Assembly (NCBI GenBank): GCA_900466745.1
Contig: UBNE01000003.1
Location: forward strand, 1 to 64,000
Source of the DNA: Hyphomicrobiales bacterium
GTDB lineage: Bacteria > Pseudomonadota > Alphaproteobacteria > Rhizobiales > Beijerinckiaceae
Direction: 5' to 3'
DNA: 64,000 nucleotides
Numbering within the stretch: position 1 is the stretch's first letter; every line of letters starts with the position of its first letter. Both the position numbers and the translations under genes were made by a program. Positions 29,079 through 37,886 of this stretch are shown in pieces. The notes under the pieces are model-generated. The model searched no databases. It was not told the DNA's origin and saw only the letters and a list, made by a program, of their open reading frames with translations.

Positions 29079-30019
29079 TGTGCGGCCACCCTCGGGTCGA
29101 AGATCGGATAGCAGAGGTCGATCACGAGGTTCACCAGCACATAGGTGAAGGCGACGAAGAGCATGCAGCCCTGGATCACCGGATAGTCGCGGGCGAAGAT
29201 CGCATCGACCAGCAGGCGGCCCAATCCCGGGATGGTGAAGACCGTCTCGACCACCGCTATGCCGCCGAGCAGGTTGCCGAGCACGAGGCCGATCAGGGTC
29301 CAGGTCGGGCCGAAGGCGTTCTTGAAGGCGTGGCGCCAGAGCACCGCGCCTTCCGACAGGCCCTTGGCGCGGGCATGGGTGATGTAGTCGAGCCTCAAGA
29401 CCTCCAGCGTCGAGGCGCGGGCCATGCGCAGGATGACGCCCATCTCGTGCAGGAACAGCGTCATGATCGGCATGACGAGGTAGAGCAGCCCCGCCTTCCA
29501 GTCGTCGGCGATCGAGACATAGCCGACGACCGGCAGCCAGCCGAGCTTCAGCCCGAAGAACAGCAGCAGCAGCAGGCCGAGCCAGAAGGTCGGGATCGAG
29601 AGCAGCAGCGTCGCCGCGCCGACGAGGCCGATATCGAGCGCGGAATCCTGCTTCCAGGCGGCGACGACGCCGGCCGGCACCGCGAACAGGCTCGCCAGGA
29701 AGACGGCGGCCAGCACGATCTGGGCGCTGACCGCGAAGCGCTGCAAAATCAGCGGCAGCACCGCCTGCTGCGACGAGATCGACTGGCCGAAATCGCCGGT
29801 CAGCACATTGCCGAACCAGATGCCGAACTGGACGGGAAGGCTCTGGTCGAGCCCGAGCCGGGCCCGCAGATCGGCCAGGCTCGCCGGCGTCGCGAGATCG
29901 CCCAGCATCAACTGGGCGGGGTCGCCCGGGATCAGCCGGATCAGGACGAAGACCGAGACCGCCACGATCAGCAGCGTCGGCAGCGCCATCCCGATCCGCG
30001 TCAGCGCAAAGCGAAACAT
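29075..30019 (-). CDS. Peptide ABC transporter permease (DppB-like)
   Basis: About 314 residues, six membrane helices, with the DppB N-terminus RIGMALPTLLIVAVSVFVLIRL followed by GDPAQLMLG. The EAA loop is LDYITHARAKGLSEGAVLWRHAFKNAF. The start MFRFALTRIG at 30019 has a GGGAGGG ribosome binding site eight bases upstream; an in-frame ATG at 30034 is an alternative. It follows the first peptide-binding protein gene after 57 bases and begins the permease-permease-ATPase block. Confidence 0.92.
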   Translation of the reverse strand: MFRFALTRIGMALPTLLIVAVSVFVLIRLIPGDPAQLMLGDLATPASLADLRARLGLDQSLPVQFGIWFGNVLTGDFGQSISSQQAVLPLILQRFAVSAQIVLAAVFLASLFAVPAGVVAAWKQDSALDIGLVGAATLLLSIPTFWLGLLLLLFFGLKLGWLPVVGYVSIADDWKAGLLYLVMPIMTLFLHEMGVILRMARASTLEVLRLDYITHARAKGLSEGAVLWRHAFKNAFGPTWTLIGLVLGNLLGGIAVVETVFTIPGLGRLLVDAIFARDYPVIQGCMLFVAFTYVLVNLVIDLCYPIFDPRVAAQ

Positions 30020-30076
30020 CGAAGGCCCTCCCAAGCCTCGTGCCGGCCCCGCGCCGCGCGGAGCCGGACTGCCGAC

Positions 30077-31618
30077 CTACCTGGCGACGCTCACTTCCCA
30101 GAGGCGCAACTGCGAGGCCCAGGGCGTCACGCCGGTCACGCGCTTGTTGTGGGCGATGATGTCGAGATCGTTATGGGTGAAGATGCTCGGCACCTGCTCG
30201 ATGAAGCGCTTGTTGAGGTCGTCGAAGATCTTCTGGCGCTCGGCCGGGTCGGTCGCCACCATCGACTTGTCGATCAAGGCGAGGGCCTCGGGGTCCTCCC
30301 AGATCTTGCGCGGCTGCTTGTCCTTGGGGCCGGCGATCTGCTCGAAACCGAGCGCGGGGTCGAAGCGGGCCGAATAGGAGAAGGCCTGCATCTGATAGTT
30401 GCCCTTGTTGTAGCGGTCGAGCTGCGTCGCCCATTCCAGCACCTCGATCTCGGCATTGATGCCGACCGCCTGCATCATCGCCTGGGCGATGACGGCGGTG
30501 TTGAAGCTCGGCACGCTGGAGCGCTTGTTGGCGAGGATCGTGATCTTCTCGCCCTTGTAGCCGGCCTTCTGCAGCAAGGCCTTGGCCTTGGCCGGGTCGT
30601 AGGTAAAGCCCTGCTTCTCGACCTCGCCATAATATTTCGAGGTCATGTAGATCGGCGAGTTGTTGGGCTTGCCGAGGCCGTTCGAGACATTGGCGACGAA
30701 CTCGGGGAAGTCGATCGCCGCGGCGATCGCCTGGCGCAGGGCCTGGTTCTTCATCAGCGGGTCGCGCGTCTGGATGATCAGGCTGTGCCGGACCGGGTTC
30801 GGCGCGATGGCGAGCGCGACATTCGGCGCGTTCTTGAGGTCGGGCACGTCCGATGCCGGCATCAGCGCCATGTCGAGCGAGCCCGCGAGCAGGCCGGCCT
30901 TCACCGTCGCCGCGTCGGGGATGACCATGAAGCGGGCTTCCTTCACCAGCGGGCGCTTCGAGCCGATATAGCCGTCGCGCTTGTCGCCCTTCGGGGAGAC
31001 GTACCGGTCGAAGGCGAGGAGCTGGACCGACTGGCCGCGCTTCCATTCGCCGAGCATGAAGGGGCCGGTGCCGACCGGCTTGTCCCAGCTCCCGTCGGCC
31101 TTGACCGAATCCTTGTGGAGCACCGCCGTGCCGCCGCAATCGGCCCGGGCGAGCGAGTCGAGGAAGAGCCCGTTCGGCTTGTCGATCTCCATGACGAAGC
31201 TGTCGGCGTCGGGCGCCTTGGCCGAGACGACCTTGAGGCCGTTGCGCCCGTCGAAATCCGAGAGGCAGCGCCAGTCGGTCTTCGGGTCCATATAGCGGTT
31301 CCAGCTCCACAGCACGTCGGCCGAGGTCATTTCGGCGCCGTTGTGGAACTTGACGCCCTTGCGCAGATGGAAGGTGTAGGTCCTGCCGTCCGGCGAGATC
31401 TCCACCTTTTCGGCGAGCAGCGGGCCGACCGAGCCGTCCTCGGCGTAGCCGACGAGGCCCTCGACCATGTGCATCATGACGGCGTCGGTGTTGCCGTCGC
31501 GGTTCACGCCCGGATTGGTCGAGCGGATGTCGGCATTGAGCACGGCGGTCAGCGTTTGCGCGTGGAGCGCGCCGGCCGAGAGACCGAGCGCGAGGGCGGA
31601 GACGAGCAGACGGTTCAT
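30077..31618 (-). CDS. Peptide ABC transporter substrate-binding protein (paralogue A)
   Basis: A 513-residue periplasmic protein of the SBP_bac_5 family, of normal length. The signal peptide is MNRLLVSALALGLSAGALHAQ. The mature protein has the family core KVEISPDGRTYTFHLRKGVKFHNG and the segment SADVLWSWNRYMDPKTDWRC, which is repeated almost exactly in the two paralogues at 33367 and 34995. It lies immediately upstream of the permease genes and is presumably the primary receptor. The family binds peptides, opines, glutathione or nickel complexes; ligand not predictable. Confidence 0.93.
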   Translation of the reverse strand: MNRLLVSALALGLSAGALHAQTLTAVLNADIRSTNPGVNRDGNTDAVMMHMVEGLVGYAEDGSVGPLLAEKVEISPDGRTYTFHLRKGVKFHNGAEMTSADVLWSWNRYMDPKTDWRCLSDFDGRNGLKVVSAKAPDADSFVMEIDKPNGLFLDSLARADCGGTAVLHKDSVKADGSWDKPVGTGPFMLGEWKRGQSVQLLAFDRYVSPKGDKRDGYIGSKRPLVKEARFMVIPDAATVKAGLLAGSLDMALMPASDVPDLKNAPNVALAIAPNPVRHSLIIQTRDPLMKNQALRQAIAAAIDFPEFVANVSNGLGKPNNSPIYMTSKYYGEVEKQGFTYDPAKAKALLQKAGYKGEKITILANKRSSVPSFNTAVIAQAMMQAVGINAEIEVLEWATQLDRYNKGNYQMQAFSYSARFDPALGFEQIAGPKDKQPRKIWEDPEALALIDKSMVATDPAERQKIFDDLNKRFIEQVPSIFTHNDLDIIAHNKRVTGVTPWASQLRLWEVSVAR

Positions 31619-31673
31619 CGGTTTTCCCCTGTTGTCGTTGCTGTCGTGATCGACATTCTTTTCCGTGCCGCCG

Positions 31674-32558
31674 TCAGGCGGCCTTGCGGGCGCCGCGCAG
31701 CTTCGCCAGCTCGGCGGCGAAGAAGTCCTCGACCGTCGGCACGACCTTCAGCCCGTCATGCGGCGTGTTGGGCACGAGGTCGAAGCGCACGGAGATGCCG
31801 TTCTGCGTGAAGGAATCGCGCAGGGCCGCCAGCCGCTCGGGCCGGTTCCGGCCGGCATGGTTGGCATCCGGCATCCAGTTGCGGCCGCCCGGCCTGTGGG
31901 TGATCTCCCAGGTCTCGAGATCGGCGGCGCCGACGACCATCTGCACCGCGACCTGCCGCATCGCCGCAATGTCGGGCTCCTGGCCGAAAAGCTCCCCGAT
32001 GTTGCGGGTGCCGACCCACCAGTCGCGGGTCGGATCGAGCAGGGTGACCGAGCCCGGCGCGCCGATCGAGACGCCCCAGAGCCTGTGCGGCTGCAGCAGC
32101 AGGAAGCGATGGGCGAAATGGCCGCCGCCGGAATAGCCGAACAGGCCGAAGCGCTCGAAGGAGAGACGATAGCGCTCGGAGATTTCATCGACGATGGCGA
32201 GCAGCAGGTGATCGTAGCGGAGATCGCCCTCGCGCATGTATTTGAAGCCGTCGCGATAGCCGTCGCCCATCACGCCGATCGGAAAGAGCGGCGCCAGGAT
32301 GACGCAGTTGTGCCAGCGCGCGAAGGCCGAGAAGGCGTCGCGATAGCCGGTGAAGCCGCGGCCGGTGCCGTGCATCGCGACGATCAGCTCCGGCTTCTCG
32401 CCGGTCTGGCCGAGATTCGGCGGCACATAGAGGCAATAGGGGAAGCGCGGATCGTGCCGCGAGGCGTAGATCGAGGTCGGGCCGTATTCGTAGAGCGCCC
32501 TGCCGCGCGCGGCCGCCTCGTCTTCCGGCTTGCCGGTCTGGTTCGCGACGGCGCTCAC
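31674..32558 (-). CDS. Alpha/beta hydrolase (esterase/PHB-depolymerase-like)
   Basis: A 294-residue hydrolase without signal peptide. The oxyanion segment is IVAMHGTGRGF, the nucleophile elbow is FGYSGGGHFAHRF (G-Y-S-G-G), and a late histidine lies in NTPHDGLKVVPTVEDF. The fold resembles esterases and PHB depolymerases. The GTG start at 32558 is preceded by a strong AGAGGAGA site; there is no ATG nearby. It is transcribed toward the first peptide-binding protein gene and away from a GntR regulator, so it is likely part of the peptide island and may remove an acyl or ester group from the imported compound. Confidence 0.82.
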   Translation of the reverse strand: MSAVANQTGKPEDEAAARGRALYEYGPTSIYASRHDPRFPYCLYVPPNLGQTGEKPELIVAMHGTGRGFTGYRDAFSAFARWHNCVILAPLFPIGVMGDGYRDGFKYMREGDLRYDHLLLAIVDEISERYRLSFERFGLFGYSGGGHFAHRFLLLQPHRLWGVSIGAPGSVTLLDPTRDWWVGTRNIGELFGQEPDIAAMRQVAVQMVVGAADLETWEITHRPGGRNWMPDANHAGRNRPERLAALRDSFTQNGISVRFDLVPNTPHDGLKVVPTVEDFFAAELAKLRGARKAA

Positions 32559-32581
32559 GGGCCTTCTCCTCTGGTAAAAAT

Positions 32582-32593
32582 ATTGGCGCCAAT
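32582..32593. promoter_or_regulatory. Perfect 12-bp palindrome, probable GntR operator
   Basis: ATTGGCGCCAAT lies in the 106-bp spacer between the divergent hydrolase and GntR genes, flanked by AT-rich bases. Its placement makes it a good operator for the GntR protein encoded beside it. Not tested by comparison with other genomes. Confidence 0.6.
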
Positions 32594-32664
32594 TATGTTG
32601 CACATGATGGTTCGCCCTGCAACCAGCTTCTGTGGCGCGGCGGAATCCTGCTAGAGAGCCTTCC

Positions 32665-33351
32665 ATGACGCCGAAGCGGAAACGCAGAAACACCAGCACC
32701 CGGCGGGCCGACCTCGCCAACGAGATCGCCGAGGCGATCCGGCTGCGGCTGTTCCGGCCCGGCGAATGGCTGCGCCAGATCGACCTGGAGGAGCGCTTCC
32801 AGGCGACGCGCTTCGACGTGCGCCGCGCGCTCGACGAGCTCGCCGTGCGCAAGACGATCGAGCATGTCCCCAATCGCGGCTATCGCGTCGCCGAGATCGA
32901 CCTGAAGACCTATGGCGAGATCCTGGCGATCCGGGTCATGCTCGAGACGGCGGCGGCGGAGAGCGCGGCGGCGCGCATCGACGGCGCGGGAATCGCGCGG
33001 CTCGACGCGCTGGCGGCGCAATTCTCGGCGGCGGTGCTGACCGGCAGCCGCACCGAGCAGAGCGAGATCAACCGCGCATTTCATCAGCTCATGTATTCCT
33101 TCTGCGGGAATGCGGTGCTGCAGGAGACGATCTGGGCCCTGCGCGATCGCGGGCGCGGCTCGCAGATCACGGTCTGGAGCTCGCATGAGGCGCTGTTGGC
33201 CAGCGACCGCGAGCATCACGCGATGATGGCGGCCCTCAGGGCCGGCGATGCCGCCGGGCTCGCGGCGCTGGTGGCGAGGCATGTCACCAAGGGGGCCGTG
33301 CCGGCGGCCCGCCCGGCCGAGCCGGCCGCGGCGCCGAAGCTCTCGGCCTGA
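32665..33351 (+). CDS. GntR family transcriptional regulator (FCD type, first)
   Basis: About 228 residues. The N-terminal winged helix spans about residues 15-75 (LANEIAEAIRLRLFRPGEWLRQIDLEERF region, then RFDVRRALDELAVRKTIEHVPNRGYRV). The C-terminal helical effector domain contains YGEILAIRVMLETAAAESAA, typical of FCD/VanR-type members. The tail is Ala/Pro-rich. The ATG at 32665 was chosen over 32632 because the fold starts there. It is divergent from the hydrolase and lies between binding protein paralogues, so it probably represses the transport genes in the absence of a substrate. Confidence 0.88.
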   Translation: MTPKRKRRNTSTRRADLANEIAEAIRLRLFRPGEWLRQIDLEERFQATRFDVRRALDELAVRKTIEHVPNRGYRVAEIDLKTYGEILAIRVMLETAAAESAAARIDGAGIARLDALAAQFSAAVLTGSRTEQSEINRAFHQLMYSFCGNAVLQETIWALRDRGRGSQITVWSSHEALLASDREHHAMMAALRAGDAAGLAALVARHVTKGAVPAARPAEPAAAPKLSA

Positions 33352-33366
33352 CCGGCAGGGGCCTCG

Positions 33367-34908
33367 TCACGGAGCGATGCCGACCTCCCAGAGGCGCGGC
33401 TTGGACGCGACCCAGGGCGCGAAGCCCTGCAGGCGCTTCGAGACGACGGCCGTGTCGACCTGGTTGTAGAGGAAGATCAGCGGCACATCGGCCAGCATCA
33501 TCCTGTGGAGGCGGTCGAAGATCGCCTTGCGCTCGGCCGGGTCGCCGACCAGCGTCGCCTTCTCGATCAGCGCGTCGGCCTCGCGGTTGTCCCAGACCTT
33601 GGAGGGCAGCTTGTCCTTGGGGCCGGAGAACTGGTTGTAGCTCTGGGCAGGGTCGATCCGGGCCGAGTAGCTGAAGGACATCATCTGGTAGTTGCCCTTC
33701 GCGAAGCGGTCGAGCTGCGTCGCCCATTCCAGGATCTCGATCTCGGCCTTGATGCCGGCCGCCTGCAGCATCGCCTGCGCCATGATCGCGACCGGATAGC
33801 TCGGTACGGTCGAGCGCTTGTTGGCGATCAGCCTGATCGTCTCGCCCTTGTAGCCGGCCTCCGCCAGCAGGGCCTTCGTCCGCGCCGGGTCGTGCGTGTA
33901 GCGCTGCTTCTGGACGTCGTCGTAGAAGGGCGAGGTGACGTAGACGGCCGAATTGTTGGTCTGGCCGAGGCCGTTCGAGGCGGAGCCGACGATCTCGTCG
34001 AGATCGAGCGCCGCGGCGATGGCCTGCCGCATCTTCACGTTGGACAGCAGCGGATCGCGGCTCTGGAGCAGGATGGCGTGCTTGGTCGCGCTGGGCGCGG
34101 TCAGGACGCGCAGGCCGCTCTTCTTCATCTCCGCCACTTCCTCGTCCGGGATGTCGGCGACGTCGAGGGCGCCGGAGACCAGCCCGGCCTTGACGGTCGC
34201 GCCATCGGCGATGGCGAGGAACTTGACCTCCGGGACCAGCGGGCGCTTGGAGCCGACATAGCCGTCGCGCTTGTCGCCCGGCGGGGAGACGTAACCGTCG
34301 AAGCGCTTGAGCAGCACATATTCGCCGCGGCGCCAGTCGGCGAGCTGGAACGGGCCGGTGCCGATCGGCCTGTCCCAGCTCCCGTCGGGCTTGACCGAAT
34401 CCCGGTGCAGGACCGCGACCATGGCGCAGTCGGTGCGGGCCATGGTGTCGAGGAAGAGCGCGCTCGGCTTCTCCAGCTTCATCACGAAGGTCGCGGCGTC
34501 GGGGGCCGAGGCTTCCGTGACCTTGAGGCCGAGGCGGCCGTCGAACTCCGCCTTGCAGCGCCAGTCGGTCTTCGGGTCCATGTAGCGGTTCCAGCTCCAC
34601 AGCACGTCGGCCGAGGTCATTTCGGCGCCGTTATGGAACTTGACGCCCTTGCGCAGGCGGAAGCTGTAGGTCAGCCCGTCCGGCGAGATGTCGACGGCCT
34701 CGGCCAGCAGCGGCGCGACGGCGCCGTTCTCGCGGTAGCCGACGAGGCCCTCGACCATGTGCAGAACGACGGCATCGGTGTTGTCGTCGCGGTTGACGCC
34801 CGGATTGGTGCTGCGGATGTCGGCGTTCAGCGCGACATTCACGGTCTGCGCCTGCGCCCCGCCAGCGATCAGGGCGAGCGCGAGGGCGGCGGCCGAAAAG
34901 CGGATCAT
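33367..34908 (-). CDS. Peptide ABC transporter substrate-binding protein (paralogue B)
   Basis: A 513-residue SBP_bac_5 protein, paralogous to those at 30077 and 34995. The signal peptide is SAAALALALIAGGAQAQ. Shared features are NADIRSTNPGVNRDDNTDA, VKFHNGAEMTSADVLWSWN and a C-terminal PWVASKPRLWEVGIAP. It has the same length as paralogue A and is intact. It stands alone between a GntR gene and paralogue C, without its own permease, so it probably feeds the shared transporter. The GntR gene on the other strand ends 15 bases from its stop. Confidence 0.92.
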   Translation of the reverse strand: MIRFSAAALALALIAGGAQAQTVNVALNADIRSTNPGVNRDDNTDAVVLHMVEGLVGYRENGAVAPLLAEAVDISPDGLTYSFRLRKGVKFHNGAEMTSADVLWSWNRYMDPKTDWRCKAEFDGRLGLKVTEASAPDAATFVMKLEKPSALFLDTMARTDCAMVAVLHRDSVKPDGSWDRPIGTGPFQLADWRRGEYVLLKRFDGYVSPPGDKRDGYVGSKRPLVPEVKFLAIADGATVKAGLVSGALDVADIPDEEVAEMKKSGLRVLTAPSATKHAILLQSRDPLLSNVKMRQAIAAALDLDEIVGSASNGLGQTNNSAVYVTSPFYDDVQKQRYTHDPARTKALLAEAGYKGETIRLIANKRSTVPSYPVAIMAQAMLQAAGIKAEIEILEWATQLDRFAKGNYQMMSFSYSARIDPAQSYNQFSGPKDKLPSKVWDNREADALIEKATLVGDPAERKAIFDRLHRMMLADVPLIFLYNQVDTAVVSKRLQGFAPWVASKPRLWEVGIAP

Positions 34909-34994
34909 TCCCGTTCCCCTATGGTTTGGTCGTCGGGCATGCCCTGGGCGGGCATGCGGTTGCGCGGCAGCCCGCCGGGCGGGCCGCGAGGCCG

Positions 34995-36551
34995 CTATTC
35001 GCCGAGCGAGACTTCCCAGGCGCGCGGCAGCGACATCACCGTCGAGATATAACCCCTGGTCTTGGCGCTCATCGCGCCGCCGACGATGCCGTTATAGAGC
35101 ATCACCATCGGAACCTCGGCGAGGAAGCGCCGGTGCAGCTCGTCGAAGATCTTTTGGCGCTCGGCGCGGTCGTTGACGACCATCGACTTGTCGAGCAGGG
35201 CCTGGACCTGCGGGTTGTCCCAGAGCTTGCGCGGCTGCTTGTCCTTCGGCCCCGTCATCGATTCATAGCTCAGCGCCGGGTCCATGCGGCCGGAATAGGG
35301 GAAGGCCTGCATCGTGTAGTTGCCCTTGCTGTAGCGGTCGAGCTGCGTCGCCCATTCCAGCACCTCGATCTCGACATTGAGGCCGACGGCCTGCAGCATC
35401 TGCTGGGCGACGACGGCGGCGTCGAAGCTCTCGGGATAGCGCTTGTTGGCGAGCATCACGATCTTCTCGCCCTTGTAGCCGGCTTCGGCGATCAGCTTCT
35501 TCGCGGCCGCGGGATCATAGGTCCAGCCCTGCTTCTCGACCGGGCCGTGATAGGCGGAGAGCGCCGGCACGATCGAATTGTTCGGCGTGCCGATGCCGTC
35601 GGTGATGGTCGCGACCAGCTCCCTGGTGTCGATCGCGGCGGCGATCGCCTGGCGCAGCTTGACGTTCCCGAGCAGCGGGTCGCGGGTCTGGATGATCAGC
35701 CCGACCAGCCCCATGCTGGTGACGACCGAGGTCCCGACCTTGTCGTTCTTCTTCAGCTCCGCGATGTCGGTGTTGGCGATGTCGGGGACGATATCGATGT
35801 CGCCGCGCAGCAGCGCCGCCTTGGCCGTGGCGTTGTCGGGAATGACCAGGAAGCGCACCTCGTCGACCAGCGGCCTCTTGGCTCCGGTCAGCCCGTCGAT
35901 CTTGCCGGGCAGGGAGGCGTAGTCGGCAAAGCGCTCCAGCCGGATGTATTCGCCGCGCTTCCATTCGGCGAACTTGAACGGGCCGGTGCCGATCGGCTTG
36001 TCGAAAGAGCCGTCGGCCTTGACCGAATCCCGGTGCAGGATGCCGGTCATGGCGCAGTCGGTGCGGGCGAGCGAGGAGAGGAAGAGCGCGCTCGGCTTGT
36101 CCAACGCGAAGACGACCGTCCTGTCGTCGGGCGCCGAGACCTTCTCGACCTTGACCAGGCCACGGCCGTCGAATTCCGAGAGGCAGCGCCAGTCGGTCTT
36201 CGGGTCCATGTAGCGGTTCCAGCTCCACAGCACGTCGGCCGCGGTGAGCGGCGCGCCGTTATGGAACTTCACGCCCTGGCGCAGGGTGAAGCTGTAGGTT
36301 TTTCCGTCCGGCGAGATCGCGATCTTCTCGGCCAGCAGCGGCTTCGGCAGGGCGTCCTCGCCATAGGCAACGAGGCCCTCGACCATCTGCAGCACGACCC
36401 CGTCGGTATTGGCGTCGCGGTTGACGCCGGGATTGATCGAGCGGATGTCGGCGCGCAACTGGATCCTGAGCGTGCTCGCCGCGGCGGCTTGGCCGAGGCC
36501 GCCGCACAGGAGCGCGGCGGCGAGGGCGGTTACGGTGGTTCGACGCATCAT
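34995..36551 (-). CDS. Peptide ABC transporter substrate-binding protein (paralogue C)
   Basis: A 518-residue SBP_bac_5 protein and third paralogue of the set. The signal peptide is ALAAALLCGGLGQAAAAS. It shares RADIRSINPGVNRDANTDG, LRQGVKFHNGAPLTAADVL and the MDPKTDWRCLSEFDG segment. It is more diverged from A and B at its ends. It lies 98 bases after the C45 peptidase gene and 86 bases before paralogue B on the minus strand, so the order C45 - SBP-C - SBP-B may form a unit. The ligand may differ from A and B. Confidence 0.92.
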   Translation of the reverse strand: MMRRTTVTALAAALLCGGLGQAAAASTLRIQLRADIRSINPGVNRDANTDGVVLQMVEGLVAYGEDALPKPLLAEKIAISPDGKTYSFTLRQGVKFHNGAPLTAADVLWSWNRYMDPKTDWRCLSEFDGRGLVKVEKVSAPDDRTVVFALDKPSALFLSSLARTDCAMTGILHRDSVKADGSFDKPIGTGPFKFAEWKRGEYIRLERFADYASLPGKIDGLTGAKRPLVDEVRFLVIPDNATAKAALLRGDIDIVPDIANTDIAELKKNDKVGTSVVTSMGLVGLIIQTRDPLLGNVKLRQAIAAAIDTRELVATITDGIGTPNNSIVPALSAYHGPVEKQGWTYDPAAAKKLIAEAGYKGEKIVMLANKRYPESFDAAVVAQQMLQAVGLNVEIEVLEWATQLDRYSKGNYTMQAFPYSGRMDPALSYESMTGPKDKQPRKLWDNPQVQALLDKSMVVNDRAERQKIFDELHRRFLAEVPMVMLYNGIVGGAMSAKTRGYISTVMSLPRAWEVSLGE

Positions 36552-36649
36552 GTTCCCCTGTTGTTTTTCGGTTGTGACGCGGTGGCTTTGCTGGGCATTT
36601 TTTCATGCGGAGCGGAGGTCGCTTCGCTCGAAAATGCGGCGCGCCCGGC

Positions 36650-37792
36650 CTATTCGGCCGCTTCGGCGAGCAGGACGGGATCCTCGGTCAGGCTGTAGCG
36701 GGTGAAGACGCGGTTCTGCGCCGGCAGGGGAGCCACCTCCATGATGCCCTTCGCCGGCTGCATGATCACCATGGCGACGGTGGCGGAGAGATTGCCGGCC
36801 TCGTTCGGGCGGGCCGGGCGGCAGACCGAATAGGGCGAGAGGAAATCGTCGAAGAAGGCCTGCTTGAGATCGTCGACGGTCAGCTTGCGGCCGGCCTCGT
36901 CGAGCAGCTTCTTCACCCGCCAGTCGCGGTAGAAGCTCTCCGGCACGCGCGGGGTGCCGGTGTCCCTGATCTTGGTCAGCGCGATCTGGCCGACCCAGTG
37001 GTTGGCGTGGACGATCATCCCGTCCTGCGGATAGAGTGGGAAGGCCTCGTCCGGGGCGCATTCGAAGTCGATGCCGAACCCCTTCACCGTCGAGAGCATC
37101 ATGTTGTTCGAGCAGGCCTTGGGCGTCGTCGCGACGGCCTTGATGGCGAAGGCGAGATGCTCCTGCTCCAGCACCTTGCGGCGGATCAGGGCGAGCGGCA
37201 CCCCGGTCCGGGTGAAGTCGCGCTCGGATTCGAGATAGTTGGCGGTGATCGCGATGCCGGCCGCGTTCATGCCGCAGCGGGCGAGGCCGCCGGCCTCGAC
37301 GAAGGTCAGGAAATCCGGGCCGTCGTCGCGGCGCACGCGCAGCACGATGGCGGTCTCGGCGCATTCGGCGCGCCAGTCCCAGTTCTGGCCGTGGATCAGT
37401 TCGCCGCTGGCGCTGCGCTCGGGCAGGATGATGGCGCCGGTGCAGCCGTCGTCATGCTCGTCCGTGGCCTCGACGGGCCGGTTCTTCACCAGCCGCGCCT
37501 TGGCGATGACCTCGGTGCGGGCATTGATCATGATGATGTCTTCGAGCGCGACGCCGGCGCCGTCGGCGATGCCGCGCATCTCCTCGATGTAATGGGCGCC
37601 GAAGGCCTCGATCTCGCGGGCGAACTCGCCGATCAGCGCGGATTTGGCCGCAGCGTCGTAGCCGAGCTCGCCGAGCTGGCCGCCATAGAGCTCGATCGAG
37701 CGCCTGACCCGCTGCGGCACGGCCGCCCCGTGCTGGCGGCCGCGCTCATAGGGCGTGCCGGAGACGTCGACGAAAGGGCAGGGCTGGACCAT
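36650..37792 (-). CDS. C45 family acyltransferase/autoproteolytic peptidase
   Basis: A 380-residue N-terminal-nucleophile hydrolase related to acyl-CoA:6-aminopenicillanic-acid (isopenicillin N) acyltransferase. The family cleaves itself at a Gly-Cys bond to expose a catalytic cysteine. Here the site is G116-C117 in HDDGCTGAI. Conserved flanking features are the N-terminal GTPYERGRQHG, the INARTE segment before the cleavage site, and GQNWDW and GLARCGMNAAG after it. There is no signal peptide, so it acts on imported material in the cytoplasm. It is divergent from the second GntR gene and upstream of two binding proteins. Known relatives hydrolyse or transfer acyl groups on amines; the substrate here is unknown. 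Confidence 0.88.
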   Translation of the reverse strand: MVQPCPFVDVSGTPYERGRQHGAAVPQRVRRSIELYGGQLGELGYDAAAKSALIGEFAREIEAFGAHYIEEMRGIADGAGVALEDIIMINARTEVIAKARLVKNRPVEATDEHDDGCTGAIILPERSASGELIHGQNWDWRAECAETAIVLRVRRDDGPDFLTFVEAGGLARCGMNAAGIAITANYLESERDFTRTGVPLALIRRKVLEQEHLAFAIKAVATTPKACSNNMMLSTVKGFGIDFECAPDEAFPLYPQDGMIVHANHWVGQIALTKIRDTGTPRVPESFYRDWRVKKLLDEAGRKLTVDDLKQAFFDDFLSPYSVCRPARPNEAGNLSATVAMVIMQPAKGIMEVAPLPAQNRVFTRYSLTEDPVLLAEAAE

Positions 37793-37816
37793 GACGGGGG
37801 CCTTTCCGGTATGTTG

Positions 37817-37874
37817 GCCAGGAACGCTGGCGAACGGTCATGGTTTATTGTATTTCATCGTCAGCTAAAACAAT
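37817..37874. promoter_or_regulatory. Divergent control region with two inverted repeats, C45 / GntR
   Basis: Between the divergent C45 and GntR genes lie GCCAG-gaacg-CTGGC (37817-37831) and an AT-rich stretch holding ATTGT...ACAAT (37847-37851 and 37870-37874). Either could be the operator of the adjacent GntR protein and the AT-rich part probably contains the -10 elements. Inferred from symmetry and position. Confidence 0.45.
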
Positions 37875-37886
37875 CAAGGCCCTCCG

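Noticed and set aside
29078..31810. A 910-codon plus-strand open frame opposite the peptide permease and binding protein genes
   Set aside because: It resembles no protein family, is Arg/Gln/Asp-rich, and runs antisense to three well-supported genes.
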